The notes under the pieces were generated by a model. It made no database searches. It had not been told where the DNA came from and worked only from the letters and a program-made list of their open reading frames with translations. A stretch of 64,000 nt of DNA, from positions 1-64,000 of the forward strand of contig SUYN01000012.1 in NCBI GenBank assembly GCA_015060405.1, written 5' to 3'. This stretch comes from Bacteroidales bacterium (GTDB lineage: Bacteria; Bacteroidota; Bacteroidia; Bacteroidales; UBA932). This document shows, one piece after another, positions 8,296 to 17,082 of the stretch. Position 1 is the stretch's first letter; each line of letters opens with the position of its first letter. A program made the translations under genes and the position numbers.

Positions 8296-10089
8296 ATGAA
8301 GAGAAATATTTGTATAAAGCTGCTGACTGCGCTTGTGCTGACGACAGGAAGCGCAGCTGTCATGAACGGACAGGAGTATAAGAACACCCCTGTAACTGTT
8401 TCCAAGGAGAAGGTGAGGCATAACGGAAAGTTGTGCTACTCGCACATCGTGAAGGAGAGACAGACGCTGTACTCGATCAGCAAGGCGTATGATGTGTCGA
8501 TAGATGATATATATGAATATAATCCGGCGGTAAAGTCAGAAGGCATAAAGGCCAATACCATTCTCATCATTCCGATCATTGAGGAGGGTGCAAAGGTGAA
8601 GACACCTGCAGAAGACAAGGCGGCAGAGACTCCGGAGGCCGCACCGGCGGGACAGGGAGCCAGGGCAACAGAACAGGAGGCCGCACCGGCAGAACCTGAA
8701 GTCAAGGCTGACGAGCCAGAGGAGAAGCCAGCTGAGCCGGCACAGGATGAGGATGAGGACATCGTCATAGTCAGGAAGACGCACACAGTAAGGTGGTTCG
8801 AGGATCTTGACACCATAGCCGAGAAATACGGAGTGACTGTCGAGGCCCTGATGGAGATAAACGGCCTGACCGGCAGAAAGCTTTCCAGAAGACAGAAGCT
8901 CATCATCCCTACTCCACAGGATCCTGCACAGGAAGAAGCCTCATCTGACGAAGATGCTCCGGAGGGAGATGAGGAGGACCTCCTCAAGGAACAGGCCGAC
9001 AGCACAGCGCTGGCAGACAGCCTGGCACTCCTGGAAACAGCTCCGAAGAACACGGTCGACCTGAGTCTGATGCTCCCTCTGAACGCAACGGCATCAAGGG
9101 GAAGTTCCGGAAACATGGACTTCTACAGCGGAGCTCTTCTGGCGGTATATGAAATGTCGCAGCACGGAATCCACACGACACTGGATGTCTATGATGTTGC
9201 GGACGGAAGGATAAGGACAGATGCCGACAGCCTCAGAAATGAGGACGCAGTGATCGGACCGGTGTCAGCCGGCGACCTCTCAAGACTTCTCCAGACCGCT
9301 CCGCAGGACAAGATGGTCGTGTCACCTCTGGACCAGAGAGCAGAAAGGCTCGTGTATGAACACAGCAACATGATCCAGGCCCCTACCCCGTACAATGTGA
9401 TCTACACTGACCTGATCGGATGGATGAAGGAAGACATGCAGGACGGTGACAGGGCTATCGTGGTGACAGAAAAGGGAGCAAAGGCATCTGATGCGGTCCA
9501 GGCCATGATGGCAGCGGTCGACTCGTCAAGGATCGAGTACAAGGCCCTGTCGTACAGCATCCTGGAAGGAAGAGACATTCCGGAATCACTCGCATGGCTG
9601 ATGACGGAAGACGAGGCGGCACACAACAGGGTGTTCATCGCATCGGAAAGCGAGGCATTTGTAAACGATGTGGTGAGGAACCTGAACCTCATGATACATA
9701 AGAAATACAATGTAGTCCTCTATGCTACAGGCAAGATAAGGAACTTCGAGACCATCGAGGTCGACAACTTACACAACACTAACCTCCATGTGAGCCTGGG
9801 CTACTACATCGACTATGAGGATGCGAGGGTCAAGGAATTCCTCCTCAAGTACAGGGCCCTCTACAACGCTGAGCCTACCCAGTTCTCATTCCAGGGCTAT
9901 GATCTTGCGAAGTACTTCATCGAACTCTGCTCAAAGGGAGGCAGAAGATGGGAAGGCAGGATAGAATCTTCCGACAGCAAGATGCTTCAGAGCATATTCA
10001 GGTTCAGAAAGACCGAGAACGGAGGATATATCAACACCGGAGTACACAGGCTTGTGTACGGAGAAGGATATCAGGTGATTTCCAGATAG
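8296..10089 (+). CDS. LysM-domain protein fused to a type 1 periplasmic-binding-like domain
   Basis: The 597-residue secreted protein has a signal peptide ending near GSAAVMNGQ. A first LysM domain (SHIVKERQTLYSISKAYDVS, to about residue 95) is followed by a Pro/Glu/Ala-rich linker (about 100-155) and a second LysM-like domain (WFEDLDTIAEKYGVTVEALM). From about residue 245 a domain beginning VDLSLMLPLNATASRGSSG resembles the ABC amino-acid-binding fold (Peripla_BP). LysM domains bind peptidoglycan glycan chains. The second half may bind a small ligand or act only as a scaffold, much as LpoA does. It is the last gene of the plus-strand run and meets recN tail to tail with a 1-bp gap. Confidence 0.8.
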   Translation: MKRNICIKLLTALVLTTGSAAVMNGQEYKNTPVTVSKEKVRHNGKLCYSHIVKERQTLYSISKAYDVSIDDIYEYNPAVKSEGIKANTILIIPIIEEGAKVKTPAEDKAAETPEAAPAGQGARATEQEAAPAEPEVKADEPEEKPAEPAQDEDEDIVIVRKTHTVRWFEDLDTIAEKYGVTVEALMEINGLTGRKLSRRQKLIIPTPQDPAQEEASSDEDAPEGDEEDLLKEQADSTALADSLALLETAPKNTVDLSLMLPLNATASRGSSGNMDFYSGALLAVYEMSQHGIHTTLDVYDVADGRIRTDADSLRNEDAVIGPVSAGDLSRLLQTAPQDKMVVSPLDQRAERLVYEHSNMIQAPTPYNVIYTDLIGWMKEDMQDGDRAIVVTEKGAKASDAVQAMMAAVDSSRIEYKALSYSILEGRDIPESLAWLMTEDEAAHNRVFIASESEAFVNDVVRNLNLMIHKKYNVVLYATGKIRNFETIEVDNLHNTNLHVSLGYYIDYEDARVKEFLLKYRALYNAEPTQFSFQGYDLAKYFIELCSKGGRRWEGRIESSDSKMLQSIFRFRKTENGGYINTGVHRLVYGEGYQVISR

Positions 10090-10090
10090 A

Positions 10091-11761
10091 TCAGGACAAC
10101 AGCGACTTCGCGTTGGCGATGGCGGCATCAGTAAGCTCGGAACCGCTGAGCATGCGCGCAACTTCAAGAACTCTCTGCTCTGCGGAGAGTTTTTCTATTG
10201 TAGAGACAGCCTTCGAGGAGGATGGATCTATGGTCTTTGAAACAAGATAGTGGGCTGAGCCCTTTGCCGCCACCTGCGGGAGATGGGTTATAGCGAAGAC
10301 CTGCATATTCTCTCCCATCGAACATATCACCGAACCCATCTTGTCGGCTACGCTTCCAGAAACGCCTGTGTCGATCTCATCGAAAATCATCGTAGGCATG
10401 TTGGTATACCGGGCCATCATGGATTTCAGCGACAGCATTATACGGGACATTTCTCCGCCTGAGGCACACTTGGACACATCGACGGCATTCCTTCCTGTTG
10501 CAGAGAATCTGAACTGTATCATATCACGTCCTGCAGCACCTGGTGAAACCGGCAGAAGCTCCACCTCGAACACGGCATAAGGAAGCTCCATATCCCTGAT
10601 GGAGCCTGTTATTGCATCAGAGAAAGACTGGACCGCACCGGCCCTTCTTTCGTGGAGAAGGTCGGCCACGGATTGAAGCGACTTCTGCACTTGGGCAATC
10701 CTTGCACAGAGTTCTTCGCGCTTCTCTTCGAGCTGTGTCGAATCGGACAAGGCCTCTGAAAGGCTGTCCCTCAAGGCTATGAGCTCTGCCTCTGTCCGGC
10801 ATGAGTGTTTCTGCATGAGTCCGTAGAGCAGGGACATACGGTCCTCCACCTCTTCGAGTCTGGACTCTGAAAGTTCCGTATGGGAATTGACAGCCTCCAC
10901 CTCGGCCAAAATGTCATCAAGCTCACGTCGGCATGAATCAATCCTTTCGGAAAGAGAGGCCAGGTCAGGGACATATCTGATTATCTTTGACAGTGCCTTG
11001 TCAGCCTCTTTCAAGGTCGAATCGACAGAAAGGACTTCACCTGAAGAGGATGCTGCCGTGAACAGTTCTTCGACACTGCAGAGTGCAGTCTTGATCTCCT
11101 CTGCATTTGCCAGCTGCTTCTGTTCCACTTCAAGTTCTTCAAGCTCTCCTTCCCTGAGAGCTGCAGCCTCAAGCTGACGGTACTGGGCCTCGTTATAGTC
11201 CCTTTCACCGGCAAGACGGGCCATACGGGCTTCAAGGGCAGAAAGATCCGAATTCAGCGCACCCAGTTCCCTGTGCAGACCTGCGCACTCAGTACGGAGG
11301 GCTGAATTGCCGGCATAGTGGTCCAGGATGTCGAGCTGGAAGTTCCTGTCAGAAAGGAGAAGCGTCTGATGCTGGGAATGGATGTCGACCAGACGTGAGG
11401 ATATCTCCTGAAGTACATTTACCGGCACCGGCGAGTCGTTCACAAAGGAACGTGAACGTCCGGAACGGTTGACCACCCTCCTGATAACGAGGTGGCCCTC
11501 ATCCCACTCCACTTCATTATCTTCCAGCACATCCTTCAATGATGCGTCGGAAGTCTCGAATTCGGCCTCGACCACGCAGTTGTCCGCGCCGTCTGAAACC
11601 ATTGACGCATCAGCCTTGGCTCCCATGAGCAGCGACAGGGCGCCGAGCAATATGGATTTACCCGCACCCGTCTGTCCCGTAATAATGATCAGACCCTCTG
11701 GAAATTCGATTTCCAAAGAGTCTATCAATACATAATTCCTGACCTGAAGCCGGCTGAGCAT
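10091..11761 (-). CDS. recN: DNA repair protein RecN
   Basis: RecN is an SMC-like ATPase that helps repair double-strand breaks by holding DNA ends. The 556-residue product shows Walker A (GQTGAGKS at residues 29-36), a long coiled coil from about 150 to 370, the ABC signature KCASGGEMSRI near residue 430 and Walker B MIFDEIDTG. The length is normal for the family. The gene follows the omega-like subunit gene by 12 bp on the minus strand, so it is probably the last gene of a trxB-bamD-omega-recN run. The omega-recN junction is often seen in Bacteroidota. Confidence 0.96.
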   Translation of the reverse strand: MLSRLQVRNYVLIDSLEIEFPEGLIIITGQTGAGKSILLGALSLLMGAKADASMVSDGADNCVVEAEFETSDASLKDVLEDNEVEWDEGHLVIRRVVNRSGRSRSFVNDSPVPVNVLQEISSRLVDIHSQHQTLLLSDRNFQLDILDHYAGNSALRTECAGLHRELGALNSDLSALEARMARLAGERDYNEAQYRQLEAAALREGELEELEVEQKQLANAEEIKTALCSVEELFTAASSSGEVLSVDSTLKEADKALSKIIRYVPDLASLSERIDSCRRELDDILAEVEAVNSHTELSESRLEEVEDRMSLLYGLMQKHSCRTEAELIALRDSLSEALSDSTQLEEKREELCARIAQVQKSLQSVADLLHERRAGAVQSFSDAITGSIRDMELPYAVFEVELLPVSPGAAGRDMIQFRFSATGRNAVDVSKCASGGEMSRIMLSLKSMMARYTNMPTMIFDEIDTGVSGSVADKMGSVICSMGENMQVFAITHLPQVAAKGSAHYLVSKTIDPSSSKAVSTIEKLSAEQRVLEVARMLSGSELTDAAIANAKSLLS

Positions 11762-11773
11762 GAGATTACGGTA

Positions 11774-12091
11774 TTACTCGTCCTGCTTTGCCATTCTGTA
11801 GAAGATCTCGCCCTGCTGGAACTCCTCGATAGCCACGAGGCTTGGCTTAGGCTGTCTTTCATAATACTTCGATATCTCGATCTGCTCGCGGTTCTCGAAG
11901 ACTTCTTCCATTGTGTCTCTTTCATTCTTGAACTCGTCGAGCTTTCTTGTAAGTTCCTTCTTCTCTGCGATTGCGATCTGGTTAGCTCTCTTTGAGAGGA
12001 CTACGACTGACTCGTAGATGTTGCCTGTAGGAGCTGCGAGGTCGCAGAGGTCCCTTGTAAGAGTGTTTGTAGGGGTTTTCTTAGTTGCCAT
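11774..12091 (-). CDS. RNA polymerase omega/Rpb6-like subunit
   Basis: The 105-residue product has the Rpb6/omega core (GNIYESVVVLSKRANQIAIA) followed by a charged helix and a C-terminal tail (IEEFQQGEIFYRMAKQDE). Omega helps assemble and stabilise RNA polymerase. The Bacteroidota version is divergent in sequence and often annotated only as a DNA-directed RNA polymerase omega-family protein. The ATG giving MATKKTPTN was chosen because upstream in-frame sequence is basic and unlike the family. It lies between bamD and recN. Confidence 0.85.
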   Translation of the reverse strand: MATKKTPTNTLTRDLCDLAAPTGNIYESVVVLSKRANQIAIAEKKELTRKLDEFKNERDTMEEVFENREQIEISKYYERQPKPSLVAIEEFQQGEIFYRMAKQDE

Positions 12092-12184
12092 TCTATGTAA
12101 ATTACTTCTGTTAGACTTTCTTTTCCGGGAGCGGAACATAGTCCCTCCATATTATTATACCCCCGGTTTCAAAGAGAGTTTCAA

Positions 12185-13072
12185 TTATTTTTTACGATTT
12201 TTCCTTTCTTCCTTCAGGAGTGCCCTTCTTTCCTTGGCGAAGTCCCTCTCGGTCATGTCCTCATCATCTATGGTCACGTCCCTTCCGAGTGCCTTCTGTG
12301 CCTTCCTGTATGAGTTGTCAAGTTCCTTGCGGTATTTTGACTCAGGTATCTCACCGATGAAGTTATAGTAGTCGTCGATGAAGGTAAGGTACCTTTCCTT
12401 CTGCTTCGCCGGCACACTGTTGTGTGCATAATTATAGGATGACATCGCTATATAATATAGTATATCCTCCCTGTATATGTTCTCAGCGTCCTCCTTGAGC
12501 ACGTTCCTGAAAGCCACGCGGGATGCGAGGTAGTCTTCCATCTTGTAGTAGAGCCTTGCAGCCTCATAGGCCTTGCGGTCGAGCCTTTCGCCCAGATCCA
12601 GCAACATTTCCTTACATGTCTGCATGTGAGGGTTGTCAGGGAAATCCAGCATGTACTCTGATATTTCCGTCATTGCCCTATATGTTGGCTGCTGGTCAAG
12701 CTCGTACCTGAGGGTCTCGCGGTAGAGACAGTCCAGCTTGAGATATCTGGCTTCCGATGCAAACGGGCTCCTCGGATAGCTCTCAAGGAAATTCGTGAAG
12801 TTGGTCTCTGCCGTGTAGTAATCCTTAAACTTATAGTTGCTCAGTCCCCAGTAGTATCTGACGGTGTCATCACGCTCTGTTCCGTTGGTCAGCATGGCCA
12901 GGGATTCGAACATGGTACCTGCTTTTGAATACTTGCCTTCATCGAAGAGCTGGAAGGCAGCCTCATATTTCGCATCAACGTCATTGCTGTTCAGAAGCAT
13001 CTCGTACTGCGACTTGCAGGATGAGAACAGCACTATGGCGACAAGGGCCGGAACAAGGTTTCTTAATTTCAT
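12185..13072 (-). CDS. bamD: Outer membrane assembly lipoprotein BamD
   Basis: The 295-residue lipoprotein begins MKLRNLVPALVAIVLFSSCK with the lipobox FSSC. Tetratricopeptide repeats follow (AAFQLFDEGKYSKAGTMFES, YYTAETNFTNFLESYPRSPF and others), matching the YfiO/BamD family. BamD binds BamA at the periplasmic face of the outer membrane. A basic C-terminal tail (ERRALLKEERKNRKK) extends beyond the usual fold. The start used here gives a proper signal peptide; a longer in-frame extension overlaps trxB and is rejected. It lies 10 bp after the trxB stop, implying co-transcription. Confidence 0.92.
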   Translation of the reverse strand: MKLRNLVPALVAIVLFSSCKSQYEMLLNSNDVDAKYEAAFQLFDEGKYSKAGTMFESLAMLTNGTERDDTVRYYWGLSNYKFKDYYTAETNFTNFLESYPRSPFASEARYLKLDCLYRETLRYELDQQPTYRAMTEISEYMLDFPDNPHMQTCKEMLLDLGERLDRKAYEAARLYYKMEDYLASRVAFRNVLKEDAENIYREDILYYIAMSSYNYAHNSVPAKQKERYLTFIDDYYNFIGEIPESKYRKELDNSYRKAQKALGRDVTIDDEDMTERDFAKERRALLKEERKNRKK

Positions 13073-13082
13073 CTGTGTCTTA

Positions 13083-14006
13083 TTAAAGCATTTTGAGGAA
13101 TTTCTCAGCATCAAGCGCAGCACGGCAGCCTGAAGCCGCAGCTGTAATCGCCTGTCTGTAAAGCGGATCCTGTACGTCGCCGGCTGCAAACACTCCTGGG
13201 ACATTGGTCTTTGAAGTCTTTCCGTCCGTCACGATGTAGCCTTCCTTATCGACCTCAATCCACTCACGGAAAACGTCCGAGTTGGGATGATGTCCGATAG
13301 CAAGGAAAAATCCGTCGACAGCTATATCAAAAACCTCGCCATCCTTTCTAACGAGTCTTGCTCCAGTCACGCCATAAGCATCTCCAAGGACCTCCTGGGT
13401 GTTGCAGTTCCACAGCACTTCGATGTTCTCGGTCGCCATCACGCGGTCCTGCATTGCCTGAGATGCCCTGAGCACATCCCTGCGGACGATCATATATACC
13501 TTCTTGCAGAGTCCGGCAAGGTAAGTCGCCTCTTCGCAGGCTGTGTCACCGCCTCCTACTACAGCCACGGTCTTCTTTCTGTAGAAGAAACCGTCACATG
13601 TAGCGCATGCAGACACGCCGAGGCCTCTGTACTTGAGTTCCGAATCCAGACCGAGGTACTTTGCAGTCGCACCTGTAGCGATGATAAGCGTTTCTGCCTC
13701 GATCTGCTTTTCTGCGTCGATCGTGATCTTGAACGGTCTTTCAGAAAGGTCTGCCTCAGTCACTGTCCCTGTGCGGACCTCAGCTCCGAGACGCACCGCC
13801 TGGGCCCTCATCGTATCGACAAGCTGCTGGCCTGATATCCCATTCTCAAAACCGGGATAATTCTCGATGTCCGTAGTCGTTGTAAGCTGTCCGCCAGGCT
13901 GGACTCCTTCATAAACCACAGGTGAAATGTCAGCTCTTGAAGCATAGATAGCGGCTGTATAACCCGCCGGGCCACCTCCGACGATAAGGCATTTGATTCT
14001 CTCCAT
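13083..14006 (-). CDS. trxB: Thioredoxin reductase
   Basis: This FAD-dependent enzyme uses NADPH to reduce thioredoxin. The 307-residue protein has the FAD-binding GGGPAGYTAAIYASRA near the N-terminus, the redox pair CATC in SACATCDGFFYRKKT and the NADPH-binding GGGDTACEEA. A C-terminal FAD motif, GVFAAGDVQDPLYRQAITAA, completes the set. The length is standard. A TATATTTG element on the minus strand lies 24-31 bp upstream of the start. The bamD, omega and recN genes follow closely. Confidence 0.97.
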   Translation of the reverse strand: MERIKCLIVGGGPAGYTAAIYASRADISPVVYEGVQPGGQLTTTTDIENYPGFENGISGQQLVDTMRAQAVRLGAEVRTGTVTEADLSERPFKITIDAEKQIEAETLIIATGATAKYLGLDSELKYRGLGVSACATCDGFFYRKKTVAVVGGGDTACEEATYLAGLCKKVYMIVRRDVLRASQAMQDRVMATENIEVLWNCNTQEVLGDAYGVTGARLVRKDGEVFDIAVDGFFLAIGHHPNSDVFREWIEVDKEGYIVTDGKTSKTNVPGVFAAGDVQDPLYRQAITAAASGCRAALDAEKFLKML

Positions 14007-14029
14007 AATATATGTTTATTAGCAACCTG

Positions 14030-14037
14030 CAAATATA
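14030..14037 (-). promoter_or_regulatory. Putative -7 element for trxB
   Basis: CAAATATA on the plus strand gives TATATTTG on the minus strand, in the gap between trxB and the dehydrogenase gene. No matching upstream TTG was seen at 19-21 bp. Confidence 0.4.
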
Positions 14038-14046
14038 AGTATTTTT

Positions 14047-14886
14047 TCAGACTTTCATAAGATATGGCCTGGCCTTTCTGTAGGCCAGACCCAAAAGACA
14101 ATCGGGCATGAGCATGCACACAGGGACAAGGATCTTGTTGAGAAGTCCCGGCATAACTCCCCTGCGGCGTCCGAATGTGGCCCGCAAGGCCCTGGAGACC
14201 GCCTTTTCTGGAGAGATCATGACACCGGACATTCGAGCTATACGCCTAAGGCTGTCCTTGAGCGGGACAAGCGAAGTGTCGACTGCACCGAAATAGGCAT
14301 TGGTGACACTCACCCCTGTCCTTCTGCACTCTATCCTCAATTCTCTGGAATAGTTCCTGACGAATCTCTTGGTCGTACCATACATTCCGATGCCGGGCCA
14401 TATCATCCATGCGGCAAGCGATGATATATTCAATATATATCCGCGGCCACGTTCCTTCATCCGACCGACATATTTACGGCACAGCATCAGAGGTGTGTAC
14501 ATATGCACCATCATTATCAGATGCAGCATCCTCTCGCCGGTTTCGGCTATTCCCTGACAGTACATCAGGCCGGCATTGTTCACGAGCACCTCCACATCAC
14601 ATCCTTCAGTCTTTCCGTATATCCTTTCGGCCGCATCAGTCTCAGACAGGTCCTGCACGAGTGCCATCACCTTGAATGAGTCCTTTGCATTCGCCGGCAC
14701 CTCCTCAGATGATTCCACCTCTTCACGCAGCATGCGCACGGTCTCGTGCAGCCCCGCCTCATTGATGTCGACCGCCACGACATCATAGCCCATCAGGGCC
14801 AGGCGGCGGGCATATTCACGTCCCATCCCTGAAGCGGCACCCGTCACGACGGCCCAGGTCTGATATGCGTTAAAAATCTTCTTCAT
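14047..14886 (-). CDS. Short-chain dehydrogenase/reductase
   Basis: The 279-residue Rossmann-fold protein has the SDR cofactor loop TGAASGMGREYA near residue 15 and NNAG in VLVNNAGLMYC. The catalytic Ser (ILNISSLAAW) and the YxxxK pair (YGTTKRF) are also present. An Asp after the second beta strand (VVAVDIN) fits NAD(H) better than NADP(H), though this is only inferred. The C-terminal third is hydrophobic and resembles membrane-associated SDRs of the DltE/short-chain acyl type. The substrate is unknown. It has its own promoter candidate and stands alone between trxB and the Fur-family gene. Confidence 0.85.
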   Translation of the reverse strand: MKKIFNAYQTWAVVTGAASGMGREYARRLALMGYDVVAVDINEAGLHETVRMLREEVESSEEVPANAKDSFKVMALVQDLSETDAAERIYGKTEGCDVEVLVNNAGLMYCQGIAETGERMLHLIMMVHMYTPLMLCRKYVGRMKERGRGYILNISSLAAWMIWPGIGMYGTTKRFVRNYSRELRIECRRTGVSVTNAYFGAVDTSLVPLKDSLRRIARMSGVMISPEKAVSRALRATFGRRRGVMPGLLNKILVPVCMLMPDCLLGLAYRKARPYLMKV

Positions 14887-14909
14887 CGTCTTGGTTTCAA
14901 CATTGACTG

Positions 14910-14942
14910 CAAAATTACTGCTTTTTAATGAATTACGGCAAA
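14910..14942 (-). promoter_or_regulatory. Promoter for the short-chain dehydrogenase gene
   Basis: On the minus strand TTTG (complement of 14939-14942) and TAATTTTG (complement of 14910-14917) are separated by 21 bp, matching the Bacteroidota sigma-70 promoter pattern. The -7 element is 24 bp from the start codon. Confidence 0.55.
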
Positions 14943-15011
14943 GATTCTACCTTATTACCACGAATCAGGCCGGAGGGTACGATGCGATAAATTGGAATTT
15001 TTCAAATTTAT

Positions 15012-15042
15012 TTTGGAAATATGGAAGAAAGGGATATCTTTG
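15012..15042 (+). promoter_or_regulatory. Promoter for the Fur-family gene
   Basis: TTTG at 15012-15015 and TATCTTTG at 15035-15042 are separated by 19 bp, a full match to the Bacteroidota promoter. The start codon follows 20 bp later, leaving a very short leader. Confidence 0.65.
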
Positions 15043-15061
15043 CAGATGAAACAGATATATT

Positions 15062-15511
15062 ATGAATTTACATAAATGTCCGACAATTGAGGAGTTCAAG
15101 GGACTCCTCAAGAAACACTCGTTGAAGGCTACCCCTCAAAGGCTGGCTGTCCATCAGGCGATGATGGAGCTTGGACATGCCTGCGCCGACATGGTCACAG
15201 AAAAGATCAAGGAGGACGGCACGTCCAAGGTCACCGTAGCATCGGTATACAACATCCTGACACACATGGCGATGCTCGGCATATACCATTACCGCATGAG
15301 CGCCAACAACAAGATGTACTTTGATGTCAACACCTTCAAGCACATCCACTTCTACGACCACCACAATCACGTCTTCACTGATGTGATAGACGATGACCTG
15401 GTGGCCCTGATCGAGTCACACCTCAGCCGCAAGCGCGTCAGAGGTTACAAGATCGAGGGAATCGACATCCAGCTCATAGGAAGGCCTAGCAGGAAGAAGT
15501 ACAGCGTCTAG
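15062..15511 (+). CDS. Fur-family transcriptional regulator, cysteine-poor
   Basis: The 149-residue protein has the Fur winged-helix (LKKHSLKATPQRLAVHQAMM and VASVYNILTHMAMLGI) and a His-rich metal-binding region (FKHIHFYDHHNHVFTDVIDDD). It lacks the two CxxC pairs that bind structural zinc in classical Fur and PerR. The only cysteines are at about residues 6 and 41. The His/Asp-rich stretch could still bind a regulatory metal. It may sense iron, manganese or peroxide, but targets cannot be deduced. Its 3' end overlaps the 3' end of cstA on the other strand. Confidence 0.85.
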   Translation: MNLHKCPTIEEFKGLLKKHSLKATPQRLAVHQAMMELGHACADMVTEKIKEDGTSKVTVASVYNILTHMAMLGIYHYRMSANNKMYFDVNTFKHIHFYDHHNHVFTDVIDDDLVALIESHLSRKRVRGYKIEGIDIQLIGRPSRKKYSV

Positions 15512-16964
15512 CACGACGCCCCTTCATGATGCAGAAGATCAGGAGGAGCAGCGCCACTGCGATGCCGGCGATATAGCCAGCGGCAGGAGCAAGATGCAGA
15601 CCACCGCTCTTGTGAGGCGCCATGATGAAGTAGCTGACGCATACAAAGGTGAGGAAAGCCGCAGGAACGGAACACATCCAATGCGGCTTTCCTTTATTTA
15701 TAAGGTACGCCGCAGAAGTCCACAGGACGACCGTAGCCAGAAGCTGGTTTCCGATTCCGACATAATTCCAGACTGTCGAGAAATCCATCTTGCAGCAGAA
15801 GAAGGCCAGGGCGAAGATTGGGATACACACAAGGAGACGTCTGGAGACCGGCTTCTGGTCGCTCTTCAGGAAATCAGCGACAGTCAGACGGAGGCTGCGG
15901 AAGGCGGTGTCGCCTGAAGTGATAGGACAGACCACGACTCCTATGACCGCAATGACAGCACCCACCTTGCCGAGCCAGCTCCTGCATATCATGTCGACAG
16001 CAATAGCAGGAGTGACCTTCGTAAGGACGCCGTCTATCATCACTCCATCGGTCATTGCAGAGTTAAGCGCCTCCGGACCACCGAAATAAGCCATGGCTGC
16101 AGTCGCCCATATCATGGCCACAATACCTTCAGCTATCATTGCCCCGTAGAAGACAGGGCGGGCATGTTTCTCATTCTTCAGACATCTGGCCATAAGAGGC
16201 GACTGTGTCGAATGAAAGCCGGAAACGGCACCGCATGAAACCACGATGAAGAGCATAGGTATCAATATGTTGTCCGATGGATCGAAGTGCCAGTTCTTCA
16301 AAGTCGCAGGTGTGAGCTCCATCATCGAATGGGCCCCTGTGATGTCACCCGCAACAAGCATGACTCCCACACCGGCAGCCATAAACAGCAGGACCGCGCC
16401 CATATATGGATATATCGTGCCTATGATCTTGTCAATCGGCAGGAGGGTCGCAATTATATAATAGGCGAATATGACATAGAGCCATATTTCCTTGTCGAGG
16501 CCGGTCAATGAAGCCATCAGGTCAGCTGGGCCGGTGACGAAAGAGACGCCGACAGCCAGCAGGAGGAAGGCCACGATCACATTCATCACTCCCTTGACGC
16601 CCTTACCGAGATATTTTCCAGTCAGGTCAGGGATGTTGGCGCCGTCGTTCCTCAAGGACATCATTCCTGCAAAGAAATCATGGACCGCACCGATGAATAT
16701 GCAGCCGATGACTATCCACAGATATGCAGCCGGGCCATATGCGGCACCCATTATGGCACCGAAGATCGGACCAAGGCCCGCTATGTTCAGGAACTGGATC
16801 ACAAAGACCTTCCATGTCGGAAGAGGAGTGAAGTCCACTCCGTCCATCTTCCTGTATGCCGGAGTCGTATTAGCGGGATCCACATTGAAGAAACGTTCAG
16901 CGACCTTGCTGTAAAGCATATATCCTATGATCAGAAGAAGGATAGAAAGAACAAATGTTATCAT
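15486..16964 (-). CDS. cstA: Carbon starvation protein A family peptide/pyruvate transporter
   Basis: The 492-residue integral membrane protein has many hydrophobic segments and the CstA hallmarks HDFFAGMMSLRNDGANIPDL and GFHSTQSPLMARCLKNEKHA. CstA-family proteins import peptides or pyruvate when carbon is limiting. The protein is shorter than the roughly 700-residue E. coli CstA, as is common for Bacteroidota homologues. Its last eight or so codons (rich in Arg and Cys) are encoded antisense to the end of the Fur-family gene. A TTG-N20-TAAATTTG promoter lies just upstream and overlaps a plus-strand element for the next gene. Confidence 0.92.
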   Translation of the reverse strand: MITFVLSILLLIIGYMLYSKVAERFFNVDPANTTPAYRKMDGVDFTPLPTWKVFVIQFLNIAGLGPIFGAIMGAAYGPAAYLWIVIGCIFIGAVHDFFAGMMSLRNDGANIPDLTGKYLGKGVKGVMNVIVAFLLLAVGVSFVTGPADLMASLTGLDKEIWLYVIFAYYIIATLLPIDKIIGTIYPYMGAVLLFMAAGVGVMLVAGDITGAHSMMELTPATLKNWHFDPSDNILIPMLFIVVSCGAVSGFHSTQSPLMARCLKNEKHARPVFYGAMIAEGIVAMIWATAAMAYFGGPEALNSAMTDGVMIDGVLTKVTPAIAVDMICRSWLGKVGAVIAVIGVVVCPITSGDTAFRSLRLTVADFLKSDQKPVSRRLLVCIPIFALAFFCCKMDFSTVWNYVGIGNQLLATVVLWTSAAYLINKGKPHWMCSVPAAFLTFVCVSYFIMAPHKSGGLHLAPAAGYIAGIAVALLLLIFCIMKGRRARRCTSSC

Positions 16965-16992
16965 TATGCGTGCATTTTTTTCAGAAGTGTCA

Positions 16993-17023
16993 CAAATTTA
17001 TCTATTTTTGCGGCCCGATGCAA
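16993..17023 (-). promoter_or_regulatory. Promoter for cstA
   Basis: On the minus strand TTG (complement of 17021-17023) and TAAATTTG (complement of 16993-17000) are 20 bp apart. The -7 element is about 28 bp from the cstA start codon. Confidence 0.55.
17003..17010 (+). promoter_or_regulatory. Putative -7 element for the NigD-like lipoprotein gene
   Basis: TATTTTTG matches TAnnTTTG on the plus strand and lies inside the spacer of the divergent cstA promoter. The two promoters would compete for polymerase. No plus-strand TTG at the right distance was found. Confidence 0.35.
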
Positions 17024-17082
17024 CGGAAAAGAGACAAAATGCATCTATGAGCACTGGATTTTGATACATAATAGAAAAGGAC

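Noticed and set aside
12185..13204. Longer BamD reading that starts inside trxB
   Set aside because: The extension has no signal peptide; the internal ATG gives a perfect lipoprotein signal.
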